A DNA stretch of 41,685 nt from an alpha proteobacterium BAL199 (GCA_000171835.1 ABHC01000034.1:1-41685), one strand, 5' to 3'; numbered from the stretch's first letter, positions 16,080-25,697 are shown. The notes: generated by a model not told the origin, from the sequence alone. Program-made: numbers and translations.

Positions 16080-16952
16080 TTGACCGACCTTGCCCAGGAC
16101 ATCGCTGCCGAGACGTCGACTGCAGAGTCGGCGCATGTGATCGTCGTCGGGTGCGAAAAGGGTGGGTCCGGCAAGTCTACCACGTCGATGCACCTGATCG
16201 TGGCTCTGCTGCGCCTGGGCTATCGGGTCGGTACCATCGATCTGGATGCGCGGCAGTGGACGTTGACCCGGTACCTGTCGAACCGAGCGACTAGCGTGCA
16301 GCGCGATCACATGACGCTGCCGATGCCACGGCATTTCTTCCTGGCCCCGTCCGAGAAGGTGAACCGCGAGGAGGCGCAGGCGGAGGACCGGATTCGCTTC
16401 GAGGCTATTCTTGGCAAATTGACCCGCGAATCCGACTACGTCGTGGTCGACTGCGCCGGCACCGACAGCAATCTTGCGCGGCTGGCCCACTCGTTCGCCG
16501 ACACGCTGGTCACCCCGGTCAACGACAGCTTCATCGACCTGGATGTGGTGGCCCATGTGGATGGTCGTACCGGCGAAATCCTGCGGCCGAGTGTGTACGC
16601 CGAGATGGTCTGGGAACAGCGCAAGGTGCGCGCCAAGCGTGATGGCGGTTCGATCGACTGGATCGTGATGCGCAACCGGCTGTCCAACCTCGAAGCCAAC
16701 AACAAGCGCGAGATGGGCGAGGTTCTGGACAAACTGGCCAAGCGGATCGGCTTTCGCCAAGCGCCCGGGTTCAGCGAGCGGGTGATCTTCCGCGAGCTGT
16801 TCCTGCAGGGCTTGACCATGCTGGATGTTTTCGATCAGTCGCAGCGCAGCGGCAACGCCAGACCCCGGATGTCGCATGTCGCCGCCCGGCAGGAAGTTCG
16901 CGCCCTGATCAACGCACTTCAGCTGCCGGAGCGAGAAGCGCGCGGTGCGTAG
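16080..16952 (+). CDS. mipZ: Cell-division positioning ATPase MipZ
   Basis: ParA/MinD-family ATPase that forms gradients from the ParB-bound origin and inhibits FtsZ near the poles, setting the midcell division site in alphaproteobacteria. The 290-residue protein has the deviant Walker A KGGSGKST (27-34), a switch motif IDLDARQ and Walker B-like VVVDCAGTDS. The MipZ-type C-terminus is also present (FSERVIFRELFLQGLTMLD). Start codon TTG at 16080 after a weak GGGAA; no upstream ATG is available and the first internal ATG comes after Walker A. It follows the PKS pair by 80 bp and converges on a GNAT gene. Confidence 0.88.
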   Translation: MTDLAQDIAAETSTAESAHVIVVGCEKGGSGKSTTSMHLIVALLRLGYRVGTIDLDARQWTLTRYLSNRATSVQRDHMTLPMPRHFFLAPSEKVNREEAQAEDRIRFEAILGKLTRESDYVVVDCAGTDSNLARLAHSFADTLVTPVNDSFIDLDVVAHVDGRTGEILRPSVYAEMVWEQRKVRAKRDGGSIDWIVMRNRLSNLEANNKREMGEVLDKLAKRIGFRQAPGFSERVIFRELFLQGLTMLDVFDQSQRSGNARPRMSHVAARQEVRALINALQLPEREARGA

Positions 16953-16967
16953 CGCCCTGTCGGCTTG

Positions 16968-17420
16968 TCAGGGACCGACCAGCAGTTCGAAATCCGCCGC
17001 CCGATAACGCCGGCCACCGATTGACCGATAGAAGGCCAGCGCTTCGACGTTGTCGGGGTGCGCCTGCCAGACCACCCAGGTGCCGTCGCGCTCGCGGGCA
17101 ATTGCGGCCACCGCATCCACCAGGGCCCGGCCCACACCCTGCCGACGGGCGACCGGGTCGGTGTACAGGTCCATCAGGAACAACCCCGGGGCTCCCTGCC
17201 CGACGTGGAAAGCGTCGTGGAACAAGGCGTATCCGACATGACGGTTGTCGGCCATGGCGACCAGACCGTCGAAGCGTCGGTCTGGGCCGAACGCCCAGCG
17301 TTCAATGGTCGCGGCGTCGAACGGCGGCGGAGCCGCCCCCTCGTGCGCAGACAGGGCGGCGGCCATCCGAGCGACCTCGGAGGCGTCGCCGACGACCATG
17401 GGGCGGACGATGACGGTCAT
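16968..17420 (-). CDS. GNAT family N-acetyltransferase
   Basis: A 150-residue acetyltransferase of the GNAT superfamily with unknown acceptor. The acetyl-CoA site is the motif A strand LFLMDLYTDPVARRQGVGRALV, containing the R/Q-x-x-G-x-G/A signature RRQGVG. Motif B (NVEALAFYRSIGG) follows, ending in a beta strand (ADFELLVG). The ATG at 17420 gives the usual family N-terminus (MTVIVRPM); a GTG 27 bp upstream is also open. It converges on mipZ with a 15-bp gap and diverges from the vWA gene. Confidence 0.8.
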   Translation of the reverse strand: MTVIVRPMVVGDASEVARMAAALSAHEGAAPPPFDAATIERWAFGPDRRFDGLVAMADNRHVGYALFHDAFHVGQGAPGLFLMDLYTDPVARRQGVGRALVDAVAAIARERDGTWVVWQAHPDNVEALAFYRSIGGRRYRAADFELLVGP

Positions 17421-17496
17421 GCGACTGGACCCGACAGGTTGGAACACCGCATCATGGACCCAATGTTAACCCCATCGATCGCTACGACGGATCATC

Positions 17497-18225
17497 ATGT
17501 CGACAGGACGAGATCGAGTACCGGTGGAACGGTCGGGGCAGGCGGTGTCCAACCGGTCGGAAGTCGATGCATTCCTTGACGCGGTGCGCACCATGCCGGC
17601 CAGCGGTGCGGCCGGCCGGCGAGGCCGACTCATCTTCGCGCTAGACGCCACGGGCAGCCGGAGGCCGACCTGGGATCGTGCCTGTCACATCCAGGCTGAG
17701 ATGTTCCACGAGACGGCAACCCTCGGCGGACTCGACGTGCAACTGGTGTTCTACCGGGGGTACAAGGAGTGCAAGAGTTCGAAATGGCATTCCGATCCGG
17801 ATGCGCTGGGTCGGGTAATGGCCGGCGTGATGTGCCTGGGCGGCCAGACTCAGATCCACAAGGTGCTGAGCCACGCCCGTACTGAAGCCGGTCGCGAAAA
17901 GGTCGACGCCCTGATCTTCGTCGGCGACGCGTTCGAGGAGGACGTCGACGAGGTATGCCACGCCGCCGGCGAACTTGGGGTTCTGGGCGTCCCGGTGTTC
18001 ACGTTTCACGAAGGCGGCGATCCGATCGCGGCCGACGTGTTCCGGCAGATCGCCCGATTGACGCGGGGGGCTTACTGCCCGTTCGATTCGGGCAGCGCCG
18101 ATCGTCTGAAGGATCTGCTGGCGGCGGTCGCGGTCTATGCCGCGGGCGGCCGCAAGGCGCTTGCCAACTATCGGGGCGGCCGCAGCGAGGCGGTCAAGCT
18201 CCTGACCAGCCAGATGGGGCGCTGA
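17497..18225 (+). CDS. vWA-domain protein
   Basis: A 242-residue soluble protein with a von Willebrand factor A-like fold. Residues about 44-54 (LIFALDATGSR) take the place of the metal site DxSxS, but the serines are partly replaced (DATGS). A later Thr region (GGQTQI) and the acidic loop FVGDAFEEDVDE complete a plausible metal site. The rest continues as alternating strands and helices. A membrane-anchored J-domain gene starts 3 bp after its stop, so the two form a coupled pair. Function unknown; I infer a chaperone-linked or envelope role only from the partner. Confidence 0.72.
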   Translation: MSTGRDRVPVERSGQAVSNRSEVDAFLDAVRTMPASGAAGRRGRLIFALDATGSRRPTWDRACHIQAEMFHETATLGGLDVQLVFYRGYKECKSSKWHSDPDALGRVMAGVMCLGGQTQIHKVLSHARTEAGREKVDALIFVGDAFEEDVDEVCHAAGELGVLGVPVFTFHEGGDPIAADVFRQIARLTRGAYCPFDSGSADRLKDLLAAVAVYAAGGRKALANYRGGRSEAVKLLTSQMGR

Positions 18226-18228
18226 GGG

Positions 18229-18936
18229 ATGGCGTATCTCGTCCTTGGCCTGTCGGTGGTGACGGGGCTCGCCCTGATGGGACGCTGGCTGCTGACGACC
18301 GAGCCGAAAACCATACTGCGGGTCGGACGGTGGGTGGGGCTGGGGCTGCTGGCGGCTTTTGGGTTGTTCATCCTGATGCGGGGGCGGTTGGACTGGGTGC
18401 TCTATGTGGCGCCTGTTCTTCTGACATTTGCGGTGCGATGGGGTGGTGTGATCCGAGCCATACGCAACGCAGCGAAGGCAGCTCGCGGCCCGACACCCGG
18501 ACAGACCAGCGGCGTTCGTACCCGGTATCTGGCGATGAGCCTGGACCACGACACGGGGACGCTGGACGGCGAGGTCCTTGATGGGCGGTTCGCCGGCCGA
18601 ACGCTTTCGTCCCTGTCAGAGAGCGAGCGTGCGGCGCTGTTGGATGACGTGCGCGACGATCCATCGTCGATCCAGGTGCTTGAGGCTTGGCTGGAGCGGG
18701 CAGGCGGAGCTGGCGACCGGGCCGAGGCGGATGGTCACGCCCGTCCGGTCGACGACGGAACCATCACGTGGTCCCAGGCGTTGGAGGTCCTCGGACTGTC
18801 TGAAGGCGCGACAGAGGAAGAGATCCGCGAAGCCCATCGCCGTCTCATGATGGTGAATCACCCCGACCGCGGCGGGTCGTCCTGGCTGGCTGCACGGATC
18901 AACCGGGCCAAGGATGTGCTTCTCAGCCGACCGTGA
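18229..18936 (+). CDS. Membrane-anchored J-domain protein
   Basis: A 235-residue protein with two or three N-terminal hydrophobic segments (about 2-22, 36-50 and 56-70) and a C-terminal J domain (about 180-235) with the essential HPD tripeptide at 211-213 (MMVNHPDRGGS). The architecture (membrane segment, linker, short C-terminal J domain) matches TIM14/Pam18-like bacterial proteins. It should stimulate DnaK at the inner membrane. It is coupled to the preceding vWA gene (3-bp gap). galU follows about 105 bp later and is probably separately controlled. Confidence 0.8.
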   Translation: MAYLVLGLSVVTGLALMGRWLLTTEPKTILRVGRWVGLGLLAAFGLFILMRGRLDWVLYVAPVLLTFAVRWGGVIRAIRNAAKAARGPTPGQTSGVRTRYLAMSLDHDTGTLDGEVLDGRFAGRTLSSLSESERAALLDDVRDDPSSIQVLEAWLERAGGAGDRAEADGHARPVDDGTITWSQALEVLGLSEGATEEEIREAHRRLMMVNHPDRGGSSWLAARINRAKDVLLSRP

Positions 18937-19041
18937 CGCGTGCGGATTTGCACGTGTCGCGAGCACGGTTGCGTGGGTCGCGACGTTCGGGCGATAACCC
19001 GCTCCATTCCGCCGACGCGGCGGTCGATACATGAGGATTCC

Positions 19042-19911
19042 ATGCCCGTACCTGTGCGTAAGGCAATCTTTCCCGTCGGCGGTCTCGGAACGCGTTTCCT
19101 GCCCGCAACCAAATCGATGCCGAAGGAAATGCTGACGGTCGTCGACAAGCCGCTGATCCAGTACGCGGTGGAAGAAGCCCGCGAAGCCGGCATCGAGGAA
19201 TTGATCTTCATCACCGGCCGCGGCAAGACGGCCATCGAGGATCACTTCGACCACGCCTACGAACTCCAGGACATGCTGGTGGCGCGCGGCAAGGATGAGG
19301 CGCTGCGGCTGGTCAAGGAGACTATTCCGAAGCCGGGGCAACTGGCGTTCACCCGCCAGCAGGAGCCGCTGGGGCTGGGGCACGCGGTTTGGTGCGGACG
19401 GAATTTTGTCGGTTCCGAGCCGGTCGCTGTTCTGCTCGCCGATGACCTGATCCTGTCGGAGAAGGGCTGCCTCAAGCAGATGATCGATATGTACAATCAG
19501 GTTGGCGGCAACATGGTCGCCCTGATGGAGGTTCCGAAGGAGCAGACCTCCTCCTACGGCGTCGTCAAACCGGGCGACATTACCGATCGCCTGGTCGAAA
19601 TTCGTGGTCTGGTCGAAAAGCCCAAGGCGGAAGAAGCACCGTCCAATCTGGCGGTCATTGGCCGTTATATCCTGCAGCCGAAGGTCTTCGAGGACCTCGG
19701 TCGGATGGAGAAGGGTGCCGGAGGTGAGATCCAACTGACTGACGCGCTGGCACGTCAACTCGGCCTGCAGCCATTCAACGGCTACCTGTTCGAAGGACGC
19801 CGGTTCGACTGTGGCAACAAGGTCGGCTTCCTGGAAGCGAATCTGGCATTCGCCCTGGATCGCGCCGACATGCGCGACGACATCACCGCCTTCCTGAAGA
19901 ACTACATCTGA
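19042..19911 (+). CDS. galU: UTP-glucose-1-phosphate uridylyltransferase
   Basis: Makes UDP-glucose from UTP and glucose-1-phosphate for polysaccharide and glycolipid synthesis. The 289-residue protein has the nucleotide-binding start FPVGGLGTRFLPATKSMPKE, where the Lys of PKEM contacts substrate. Also present are PLIQYAVEEA, the central LADDLIL metal motif, LVEKPK and the C-terminal FDCGNKVGFLEANL. The ATG at 19042 follows GAGG at a good distance. ugd starts 33 bp after it and the phosphohexomutase overlaps ugd, so all three likely form one operon supplying UDP-glucose and UDP-glucuronate. Confidence 0.95.
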   Translation: MPVPVRKAIFPVGGLGTRFLPATKSMPKEMLTVVDKPLIQYAVEEAREAGIEELIFITGRGKTAIEDHFDHAYELQDMLVARGKDEALRLVKETIPKPGQLAFTRQQEPLGLGHAVWCGRNFVGSEPVAVLLADDLILSEKGCLKQMIDMYNQVGGNMVALMEVPKEQTSSYGVVKPGDITDRLVEIRGLVEKPKAEEAPSNLAVIGRYILQPKVFEDLGRMEKGAGGEIQLTDALARQLGLQPFNGYLFEGRRFDCGNKVGFLEANLAFALDRADMRDDITAFLKNYI

Positions 19912-19944
19912 CGGCCTGTACCGACAGGACTAAGGAGAGTTTGC

Positions 19945-21288
19945 ATGCGCATCGCCATGATCGGGACGGGCTATGTCGGCCTCGTTACCGGCGCGTGCTT
20001 TTCGGAGTTCGGCGTCGACGTGTGCTGCGTCGACAAGGACGCCGGGAAGATCGAACGGTTGAAAGCGGGTGAGATCCCGATTTTCGAACCCGGGCTGGAC
20101 CAGTTGGTCGACAGCAACGTCAAAGCGGGCCGGCTGTCGTTCACGACCGATTTGAAGGCCGCGGTCGACGGCGCCGATGCGGTGTTCATCGCCGTCGGCA
20201 CGCCCAGCCGGCGCGGCGACGGCCATGCCGACCTGTCCTACGTGTACGCGGCTGCGCGTGAGATTGCGGAAGCGTTGACCGGTTATGCGGTGGTGGTCAC
20301 CAAGTCGACGGTACCGGTCGGCACCGGCCGCGAGGTCGAGGCGATCATCCGCGAGTGTCGCCCGGATGCCGAGTTCGATGTCTGCTCGAACCCGGAGTTC
20401 CTGCGGGAAGGGGCGGCGATCAACGACTTCATGCGTCCCGACCGGGTGGTGCTGGGTGCCACCTCCGACCGGGCCCGTGAGGTGATGAAGGCGCTGTACC
20501 GACCGCTCTATCTGATCGAGACGCCGATCGTGTTCACCTCGCTGGAGACCAGCGAGATGATCAAGTACGCGGCCAACACCTTCCTCGCCACCAAGATCAC
20601 GTTCATCAACGAGATCGCAGATCTGTGCGAGAAGATCGGCGCTGACGTGCACGACGTGGCTCGGGGCATCGGCCTGGATGGCCGGATCGGCCGGAAGTTC
20701 CTGCACCCGGGACCGGGCTATGGCGGGTCGTGCTTCCCCAAGGACACCCTGGCGCTGGTCAAGACCGCCCAGGATTTCGGCACCCCGTTGCGGATCATCG
20801 AGACCGTCGTTGACGTGAACGACAAACGCAAACGGGCGATGGCCGACCGGATCGTTGCTGCCTGTGGCGGTTCGGTTGCCGGTAAGACCGTTGCCGTGCT
20901 CGGCCTGACCTTCAAGCCGAACACCGACGACATGCGCGACAGCCCGGCGCTGGATATCGTCCCGGCACTGCAGGCCGCCGGCGCCACTGTGCGGGCCTAT
21001 GACCCTGAGGGCATGGACGAAGCGGTGAAGCTGATGGACGGCATCAAGTACGGGCAGAGCGCCTATGAGGCGATGGACGGTGCCGATGCGGTGGCGATCG
21101 TGACCGAGTGGAACGAGTTCCGTTCGCTCGACTTTGCCCGCATGAAGAAGCTGCTCAAAGCCCCGATCGTGGTCGACCTGCGAAACGTCTACGATCCGAA
21201 GGACATGCGCGCCGCCGGGTTCCAGTACACCTGCATCGGCCGTGGCACCGACCACCCCGTTCGTTCAGCCTCGGAGGCCGCCCAATGA
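19945..21288 (+). CDS. ugd: UDP-glucose 6-dehydrogenase
   Basis: Oxidises UDP-glucose twice with NAD+ to UDP-glucuronate, a sugar donor for exopolysaccharide or glycolipids. The 447-residue protein has the N-terminal Rossmann motif MIGTGYVG (5-12), the catalytic lysine loop [12 protein letters not shown] (Lys207), the catalytic Cys263 in GGSCFPKDT, and the C-terminal [17 protein letters not shown] block. The start follows AAGGAGAG. Its stop overlaps the start of the next gene (ATGA), so the two are translationally coupled. Confidence 0.95.
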   Translation: MRIAMIGTGYVGLVTGACFSEFGVDVCCVDKDAGKIERLKAGEIPIFEPGLDQLVDSNVKAGRLSFTTDLKAAVDGADAVFIAVGTPSRRGDGHADLSYVYAAAREIAEALTGYAVVVTKSTVPVGTGREVEAIIRECRPDAEFDVCSNPEFLREGAAINDFMRPDRVVLGATSDRAREVMKALYRPLYLIETPIVFTSLETSEMIKYAANTFLATKITFINEIADLCEKIGADVHDVARGIGLDGRIGRKFLHPGPGYGGSCFPKDTLALVKTAQDFGTPLRIIETVVDVNDKRKRAMADRIVAACGGSVAGKTVAVLGLTFKPNTDDMRDSPALDIVPALQAAGATVRAYDPEGMDEAVKLMDGIKYGQSAYEAMDGADAVAIVTEWNEFRSLDFARMKKLLKAPIVVDLRNVYDPKDMRAAGFQYTCIGRGTDHPVRSASEAAQ

Positions 21289-22673
21289 TTGGTGCCCATC
21301 GTTTCGATCCGACGATCCTGCGCGAGTACGACGTTCGCGGCGTGATCGGAAAGACCCTGTCGCCGACCGATGCCGAGGCGCTGGGGCGCGCGTTCGGTAC
21401 GTGCGTGCGCCGCGCCGGAGGCAAGCGAGTGACGGTCGGCCGAGACGGGCGGCTGTCGTCACCGGACATGGAAGCCGGGGTGGTTGCCGGTCTGCGTGCC
21501 GCCGGGATCGATGTGCTTCGTGTCGGTGGCTGCCCGACGCCGGGGCTGTACTTCTCGGTCTACGAGTTGAAGGCCGACGGCGGGATCATGATCACCGGGT
21601 CGCACAACCCGCCGGACTACAACGGCTTCAAGATGATGATCGGCACCCGGCCGTTCTTCGGCGCCGACATCCAGACGCTGGGTCCGATCGCGGCCGAGGG
21701 ATCGTATGCCGAAGGCCATGGCTCGGTCGAAGACGTCGACCTGTTCGAGGCCTATGTCGCGCGGTTGCTGAAGGACTATCGCCCGGGCAAGCCTCTGACC
21801 GTGGTGTGGGACTGCGGCAATGGCGCGACCGGACCGGCGGTCGAGGCGTTGGTGGCTCGGTTGCCGGGTACCCACACGGTGCTGTTTCCGGAAGTCGACG
21901 GGACGTTCCCGAACCACCATCCTGATCCCACGGTCCCGGAAACCCTGGAAATTCTGCGGAAAGCGGTGGCCGAGGCCGGCGCCGACCTCGGAATTGCCTT
22001 CGATGGCGACGGCGACCGGATCGGCGTGATCGACGAGAAGGGCCGCGTTCTCTGGGGTGACCAGTTGGTGGCGATTTACGCCACCGAGGTTCTGGCCGAG
22101 CACCCCGGTGCGACAATCATCGCCGACGTGAAGGCGAGCCAGGTGCTGTATGACCGGATCGCGGAACTGGGCGGCAAGCCATTGATGTGGAAGACCGGCC
22201 ACTCGCTGATCAAGACCAAGATGGCGGAGACCGGTGCCCCGCTGGCCGGCGAGATGAGCGGACATCTGTTCTTCAAGGACCGCTACTACGGTTTCGATGA
22301 CGCCCTGTACGCTGCCATCCGCTTGCTGTCGCTGCTGGCCCGCTCGGACCGGCCGATATCGGCGATGCGCGATGACCTGCCGGAGGTCATGAACACGCCG
22401 GAAGTCCGGTTCCCGTGCTCGGAAGAACGCAAGTTCACCGTCGTGACCGAGGTCAGGGCGGCCTTGGTCGGGCAGAAGGGTATCCAGGTCAACGACGTCG
22501 ACGGTGTGCGGGTGACGTCCGAGGACGGGTGGTGGCTGTTGCGGGCGTCGAACACCCAGGACGTTCTGGTGGCGCGGTGCGAGTCGAAGACCGAGGCCGG
22601 GCTGGAACGCCTGAAGGACCAACTCCGGGCCGCACTCAGCGGCGTGGGGATCGCGGCGCCCGATACGTTCTGA
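21285..22673 (+). CDS. Phosphomannomutase/phosphoglucomutase
   Basis: Alpha-D-phosphohexomutase interconverting the 6- and 1-phosphates of glucose or mannose; next to galU and ugd it probably supplies glucose-1-phosphate. The 462-residue protein has the phosphoserine loop [14 protein letters not shown] (Ser106), the magnesium loop FDGDGDRIG (239-247), the sugar loop GEMSGHLFF and the C-terminal phosphate-binding LRASNTQD. The start follows from the ATGA overlap with ugd at 21285; a longer frame upstream lies inside ugd. AlgC/ManB-type bifunctional activity is likely, though the preferred sugar cannot be told from the sequence. Confidence 0.9.
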   Translation: MIGAHRFDPTILREYDVRGVIGKTLSPTDAEALGRAFGTCVRRAGGKRVTVGRDGRLSSPDMEAGVVAGLRAAGIDVLRVGGCPTPGLYFSVYELKADGGIMITGSHNPPDYNGFKMMIGTRPFFGADIQTLGPIAAEGSYAEGHGSVEDVDLFEAYVARLLKDYRPGKPLTVVWDCGNGATGPAVEALVARLPGTHTVLFPEVDGTFPNHHPDPTVPETLEILRKAVAEAGADLGIAFDGDGDRIGVIDEKGRVLWGDQLVAIYATEVLAEHPGATIIADVKASQVLYDRIAELGGKPLMWKTGHSLIKTKMAETGAPLAGEMSGHLFFKDRYYGFDDALYAAIRLLSLLARSDRPISAMRDDLPEVMNTPEVRFPCSEERKFTVVTEVRAALVGQKGIQVNDVDGVRVTSEDGWWLLRASNTQDVLVARCESKTEAGLERLKDQLRAALSGVGIAAPDTF

Positions 22674-22761
22674 GGAGCGGTTGTCCCGTCCTCGCATGGC
22701 CGTTGGCGATGGAGCACCGGCCGTGCTACGGGAATGTGTCGGCCCGATGCCCGGGTCGGCA

Positions 22762-22924
22762 GCGTTCTCGGGGCGGGGTGTAACTCCCCACCGGCGGTGA
22801 TGATCGACGGGACGTGCGTTCCGGATATCTCAGCCCGCGAGCGCCCGCCACCTCCCGGTGGCGGGGTCAGCAGATTCGGTGTGATTCCGAAGCCGACGGT
22901 CACAGTCCGGATGGAAGAGAACGG
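22762..22924 (+). promoter_or_regulatory. FMN riboswitch (RFN element)
   Basis: The closing helix is GTTCTC (22764-22769) paired with GAGAAC (22917-22922). Between them are the conserved cores GGGGTGTAACTCCCCACCGG, CAGCCCGCGAGCG and GGTCAGCAGATTCGGTG, then a CCGACGGTCACAGTC block. The aptamer therefore looks intact. It ends about 80 nt before ribH. No U-tailed terminator is visible, so control may act on translation or by Rho. Confidence 0.93.
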
Positions 22925-23004
22925 GATTGGAGTCGGGTGCGGCTGGCCTGCATTCGACTGGCACGCCCGTGCGCCCTGATTCAGATCCAACGGTGGAGAT
23001 CACC

Positions 23005-23508
23005 ATGAATCAGAGTTCACCCGACGACATCTCGACTTCCAACACCGGCGGGACCGTGTCGCCAAGCCGGATCGCATTCGTTCGTGCCGGATGGCATGAA
23101 GATCTGCTCGAGCACGCGTGGCGGACGTTCGGGGACACCATGGCCGGGGGAGGATGGTCGCGTGACGCCATCGACCTGATCCGGGTACCCGGCGCTTTCG
23201 AGATCCCGCTCTGCTGCCGGTTGCTTGCCGAAAGCGGCCAATACCGTGCGATCGTGGCCAGTGCGTTGGTGGTCGACGGCGGCATCTACCGTCACGAGTT
23301 CGTCGCCAACGCTGTCATCAACGGTTTGATGACGGTCCAACTGGACAGCCGGGTACCGGTACTGTCGGCGGTGCTGACACCGCATCATTTCCACGAACAC
23401 GCGGAGCATCACGGTTTCTTCGCAGAACACATGGCGGTCAAGGGGGCCGAGGTGGCCAGGGCGTGTCTGGCGGTGCTGGAGCAGGAGTGTCCGGCCCGCG
23501 CGGCCTGA
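23005..23508 (+). CDS. ribH: 6,7-dimethyl-8-ribityllumazine synthase, RibH2 type
   Basis: Condenses 5-amino-6-ribitylamino-uracil with 3,4-dihydroxy-2-butanone-4-phosphate to make the lumazine precursor of riboflavin. The 167-residue protein has the aromatic binding segment VRAGWHEDLLE near residue 29, PGAFEIPLCC, the VVDGGIYRHEF loop and the late PHHFHEH stretch. It resembles the second, decameric RibH2 of rhizobia and Brucella rather than the usual icosahedral RibH1. The ATG at 23005 has GGAG upstream. It stands alone under the FMN riboswitch, and no other rib gene is in the window. Confidence 0.87.
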   Translation: MNQSSPDDISTSNTGGTVSPSRIAFVRAGWHEDLLEHAWRTFGDTMAGGGWSRDAIDLIRVPGAFEIPLCCRLLAESGQYRAIVASALVVDGGIYRHEFVANAVINGLMTVQLDSRVPVLSAVLTPHHFHEHAEHHGFFAEHMAVKGAEVARACLAVLEQECPARAA

Positions 23509-23556
23509 TCTCTCTTGGGGATGGGCGGAGTCGCCGTGTTCGGCGGCCGTCGTCCG

Positions 23557-24816
23557 TCAGCCCTTCTTCGAGCCGGATGCCATGGTGAGTTCGGTTTGAC
23601 CCGGGACGGGGACGCAGGGCAGCTGCTTGCGTTTCAGGCTGAGGCAGGCCGAACGCGCCTCCTGCTCGCTCAGGCCGAACAGGCGAGCGCGGTAGATCGT
23701 GCCGCTTTTGCGGTCGAGCGGCTCCACCAGAATGTCCGTTCCGGTCAGCAGATCGGACAGGTGGCCGCGGGCCAGAGCGATGGAGCGCTGTGCACGAATT
23801 TCAGTCGCGTAGGCGCCGACCTGAATTCCCCACTCGGCACCTTCATCGCGGGAGCCGGATTCGACTTCCGGTGCGACCTGGACCAGGGCATGGACGGGGT
23901 TGGAGTTGTCGACTGACGCGGTTTCGACGGAGGCCAGTTGTACTTCGCGCTCTGGCCGAGGGTGGGGGATCGGCGGCACGACATGAGCAACCCGAATCTC
24001 GTCCGCCTTCTCGAAGCCCGAGGTCAGCAACCGTTTCATGTGGCGGTCACGCAGAGGTCCGCTGCGTCCGCCGAACACCACGCCAATCAGCCGGCGACCG
24101 TTGCGCTCGACCGAGGCTACGAGATTGAAACCGGATGCGCCGATATAGCCGGTCTTGATGCCGTCGGTGCCTTCGTAATGTCCCAATAGCTTGTTATGAT
24201 TTCCATACTCCCGGCCGCCCCAACTGAAGCTGCGGGTCGAGAAATAGGCATACTCCTTCGGGAAATCCCGGCGAATGGCCAAGGCGAGCATCGCCATGTC
24301 ATAGGCAGTGCTGATCTGGTTCGGGTGGTGCAGGCCGGAAGCGTTGCGAAATGTCGTGTTGCGCATGCCGAGACGTCGTGCTCGATCGGTCATCAACCGG
24401 GCAAACCGAGGCTCGGTCTCACCGAGCGCTTCGGCAACCACGACCGCGACGTCGTTGGCCGACTTGGTTACAAGCGCCAAGATGGCGTCCTTCGCACGGA
24501 TGCTGTCGCCGGGTTGCAGGCCGAGCTTGGACGGCGCCTGGCCGGCGGCGCGCGCGGACACCTTGAGGCGTTGGTTCAGCGAGATCTTGCCGTGTTCGAT
24601 CGCGTCGAACAGCATGTAGAGCGTCATGATCTTGGTAAGCGATGCCGGATGCCGCTCTGCGGCAGCCTGCCGCTCGAACAGGATGGTTCCGGTATCGGCA
24701 TCCAGCACAAGCGCTGCATATTTCGCCGTGACCTCAGCCCGCCCCATCGACGGGGCGGCGAGCCAGAGTAGGCCGAGAACAATTGTTGCCAGGATCCGGA
24801 CGCTGCATCGCGTCAT
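23557..24816 (-). CDS. D-alanyl-D-alanine carboxypeptidase with SPOR domain
   Basis: Penicillin-binding protein of the DacA/DacC (S11) type that trims the terminal D-alanine from peptidoglycan stem peptides, in the periplasm. The 419-residue protein starts with a signal peptide (about 1-28), followed by the three active-site motifs SLTK (59-62), SAN (119-121) and KTG (221-223). A linker leads to a C-terminal SPOR-like domain (about 335-410), which would bind denuded glycan at the division septum. The ATG at 24816 suits the AGGGG site; a GTG and an ATG just upstream are less well spaced. Its product D-alanine adds to the D-amino-acid theme but not as an operon. Confidence 0.9.
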   Translation of the reverse strand: MTRCSVRILATIVLGLLWLAAPSMGRAEVTAKYAALVLDADTGTILFERQAAAERHPASLTKIMTLYMLFDAIEHGKISLNQRLKVSARAAGQAPSKLGLQPGDSIRAKDAILALVTKSANDVAVVVAEALGETEPRFARLMTDRARRLGMRNTTFRNASGLHHPNQISTAYDMAMLALAIRRDFPKEYAYFSTRSFSWGGREYGNHNKLLGHYEGTDGIKTGYIGASGFNLVASVERNGRRLIGVVFGGRSGPLRDRHMKRLLTSGFEKADEIRVAHVVPPIPHPRPEREVQLASVETASVDNSNPVHALVQVAPEVESGSRDEGAEWGIQVGAYATEIRAQRSIALARGHLSDLLTGTDILVEPLDRKSGTIYRARLFGLSEQEARSACLSLKRKQLPCVPVPGQTELTMASGSKKG

Positions 24817-25058
24817 GACCATCACCCCTGCGTGCCGTCGTCGCTACCGAACCGTCAGCACCGGGACCCCGCCCGTCACCCGACGAATCCCAGAGATCCT
24901 AGATGTCGGATGAACAGTTGTCCATAACCAATTGATTCAATGCTCGAAGTACGCAATCCGGATTTTCTGTGGAACGGAGTGCTTGAAATGATACGCAGAC
25001 GCGAGATGTCGTACGGACGATCAAAGTCATCCCGCTGATGTTGTGTAACTAAAAATTT
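24817..25058. other. Intergenic region between dac gene and phasin gene
   Basis: A divergent intergenic stretch, AT-rich toward its right end, holding the presumed promoters of both genes. I see no open frame, no structured RNA and no convincing -35/-10 pair. The phasin operators lie just to the right. Confidence 0.5.
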
Positions 25059-25073
25059 TTGTGCAATGCACAA
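25059..25073. promoter_or_regulatory. Perfect palindrome upstream of phasin (operator candidate)
   Basis: TTGTGC-AAT-GCACAA is a perfect 6-3-6 palindrome 100 bp before the phasin start. TGC/GCA half-sites upstream of a phasin gene recall operators of the PHA-responsive repressor PhaR/AniA. Confidence 0.5.
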
Positions 25074-25118
25074 TAAATCATCTTGATCTTGGCGGCGGAT
25101 TAACTATCTTCCCAATTA

Positions 25119-25133
25119 TGTTGCGGTGCACAA
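25119..25133. promoter_or_regulatory. Second phasin operator candidate
   Basis: TGTTGC-GGT-GCACAA repeats the right half of the palindrome at 25059-25073 exactly and the left half partly. The two centres are 60 bp apart, close to six helical turns, so bound dimers would face the same side of the DNA. It lies 40 bp before the phasin start. Confidence 0.45.
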
Positions 25134-25172
25134 TCGCAGCCGAGAAATTCGATCAAGACGATGGAGCGAACC

Positions 25173-25697
25173 ATGACCAACAAGAAGACCACGACGGCGG
25201 CGACGCCGGTTGATGCCGCGGTTTCCGCGAGCCAGGAGACCCTTGAGCAGATGACCAAGATCGGCCAGGAAACCGCCCAGAAGAACCTGGAGCAGGCGGT
25301 TACCATGGCGAAGGAGAATGTCGAGAAGGCCTCGCAGACCGTGTTCAAGGGTTACGACCAGTTCAACACGCTGGCGCAGGGCAACTACGACGCGGTGTCC
25401 AAGTCCTTTGGCATCGTGTCCAAGGGCCTGGAGGATGTGTCCAAGGCGTGGATGGCGTTCACCCAGACCACCGTCGACTCGACCGTGGGCTTCGGCAAGC
25501 AGGTTCTGGCTGCCAAGTCGCTGAACGAGGTCGTGGACATGCAGAACACGTTCACCAAGTCGGCTTTCGACGCGTTCGTTGCCGAGGGCACGAAGATCTC
25601 CGAGATGTCGGTGAAGACCGCCAGCCAGGCGATCGAGCCGCTGAAGGCCCGGGTCGACGAGACCGTCGAGACGCTGAGCCGTCCGCTCGCTGCCTGA
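25173..25697 (+). CDS. Phasin family protein (PHA granule-associated)
   Basis: Small amphipathic protein that coats polyhydroxyalkanoate granules. The 174 residues are almost wholly helical, rich in Ala, Lys, Glu and Gln, with heptad-like spacing. The core SKAWMAFTQTTVDSTVGFGK and the LNEVVDMQNTFTKSAFDAF segment match the phasin_2 pattern. The ATG at 25173 has GGAG 6 nt upstream; an ATG at 25161 is less likely. It is monocistronic, with two operator-like palindromes upstream and a strong terminator downstream. Confidence 0.88.
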   Translation: MTNKKTTTAATPVDAAVSASQETLEQMTKIGQETAQKNLEQAVTMAKENVEKASQTVFKGYDQFNTLAQGNYDAVSKSFGIVSKGLEDVSKAWMAFTQTTVDSTVGFGKQVLAAKSLNEVVDMQNTFTKSAFDAFVAEGTKISEMSVKTASQAIEPLKARVDETVETLSRPLAA

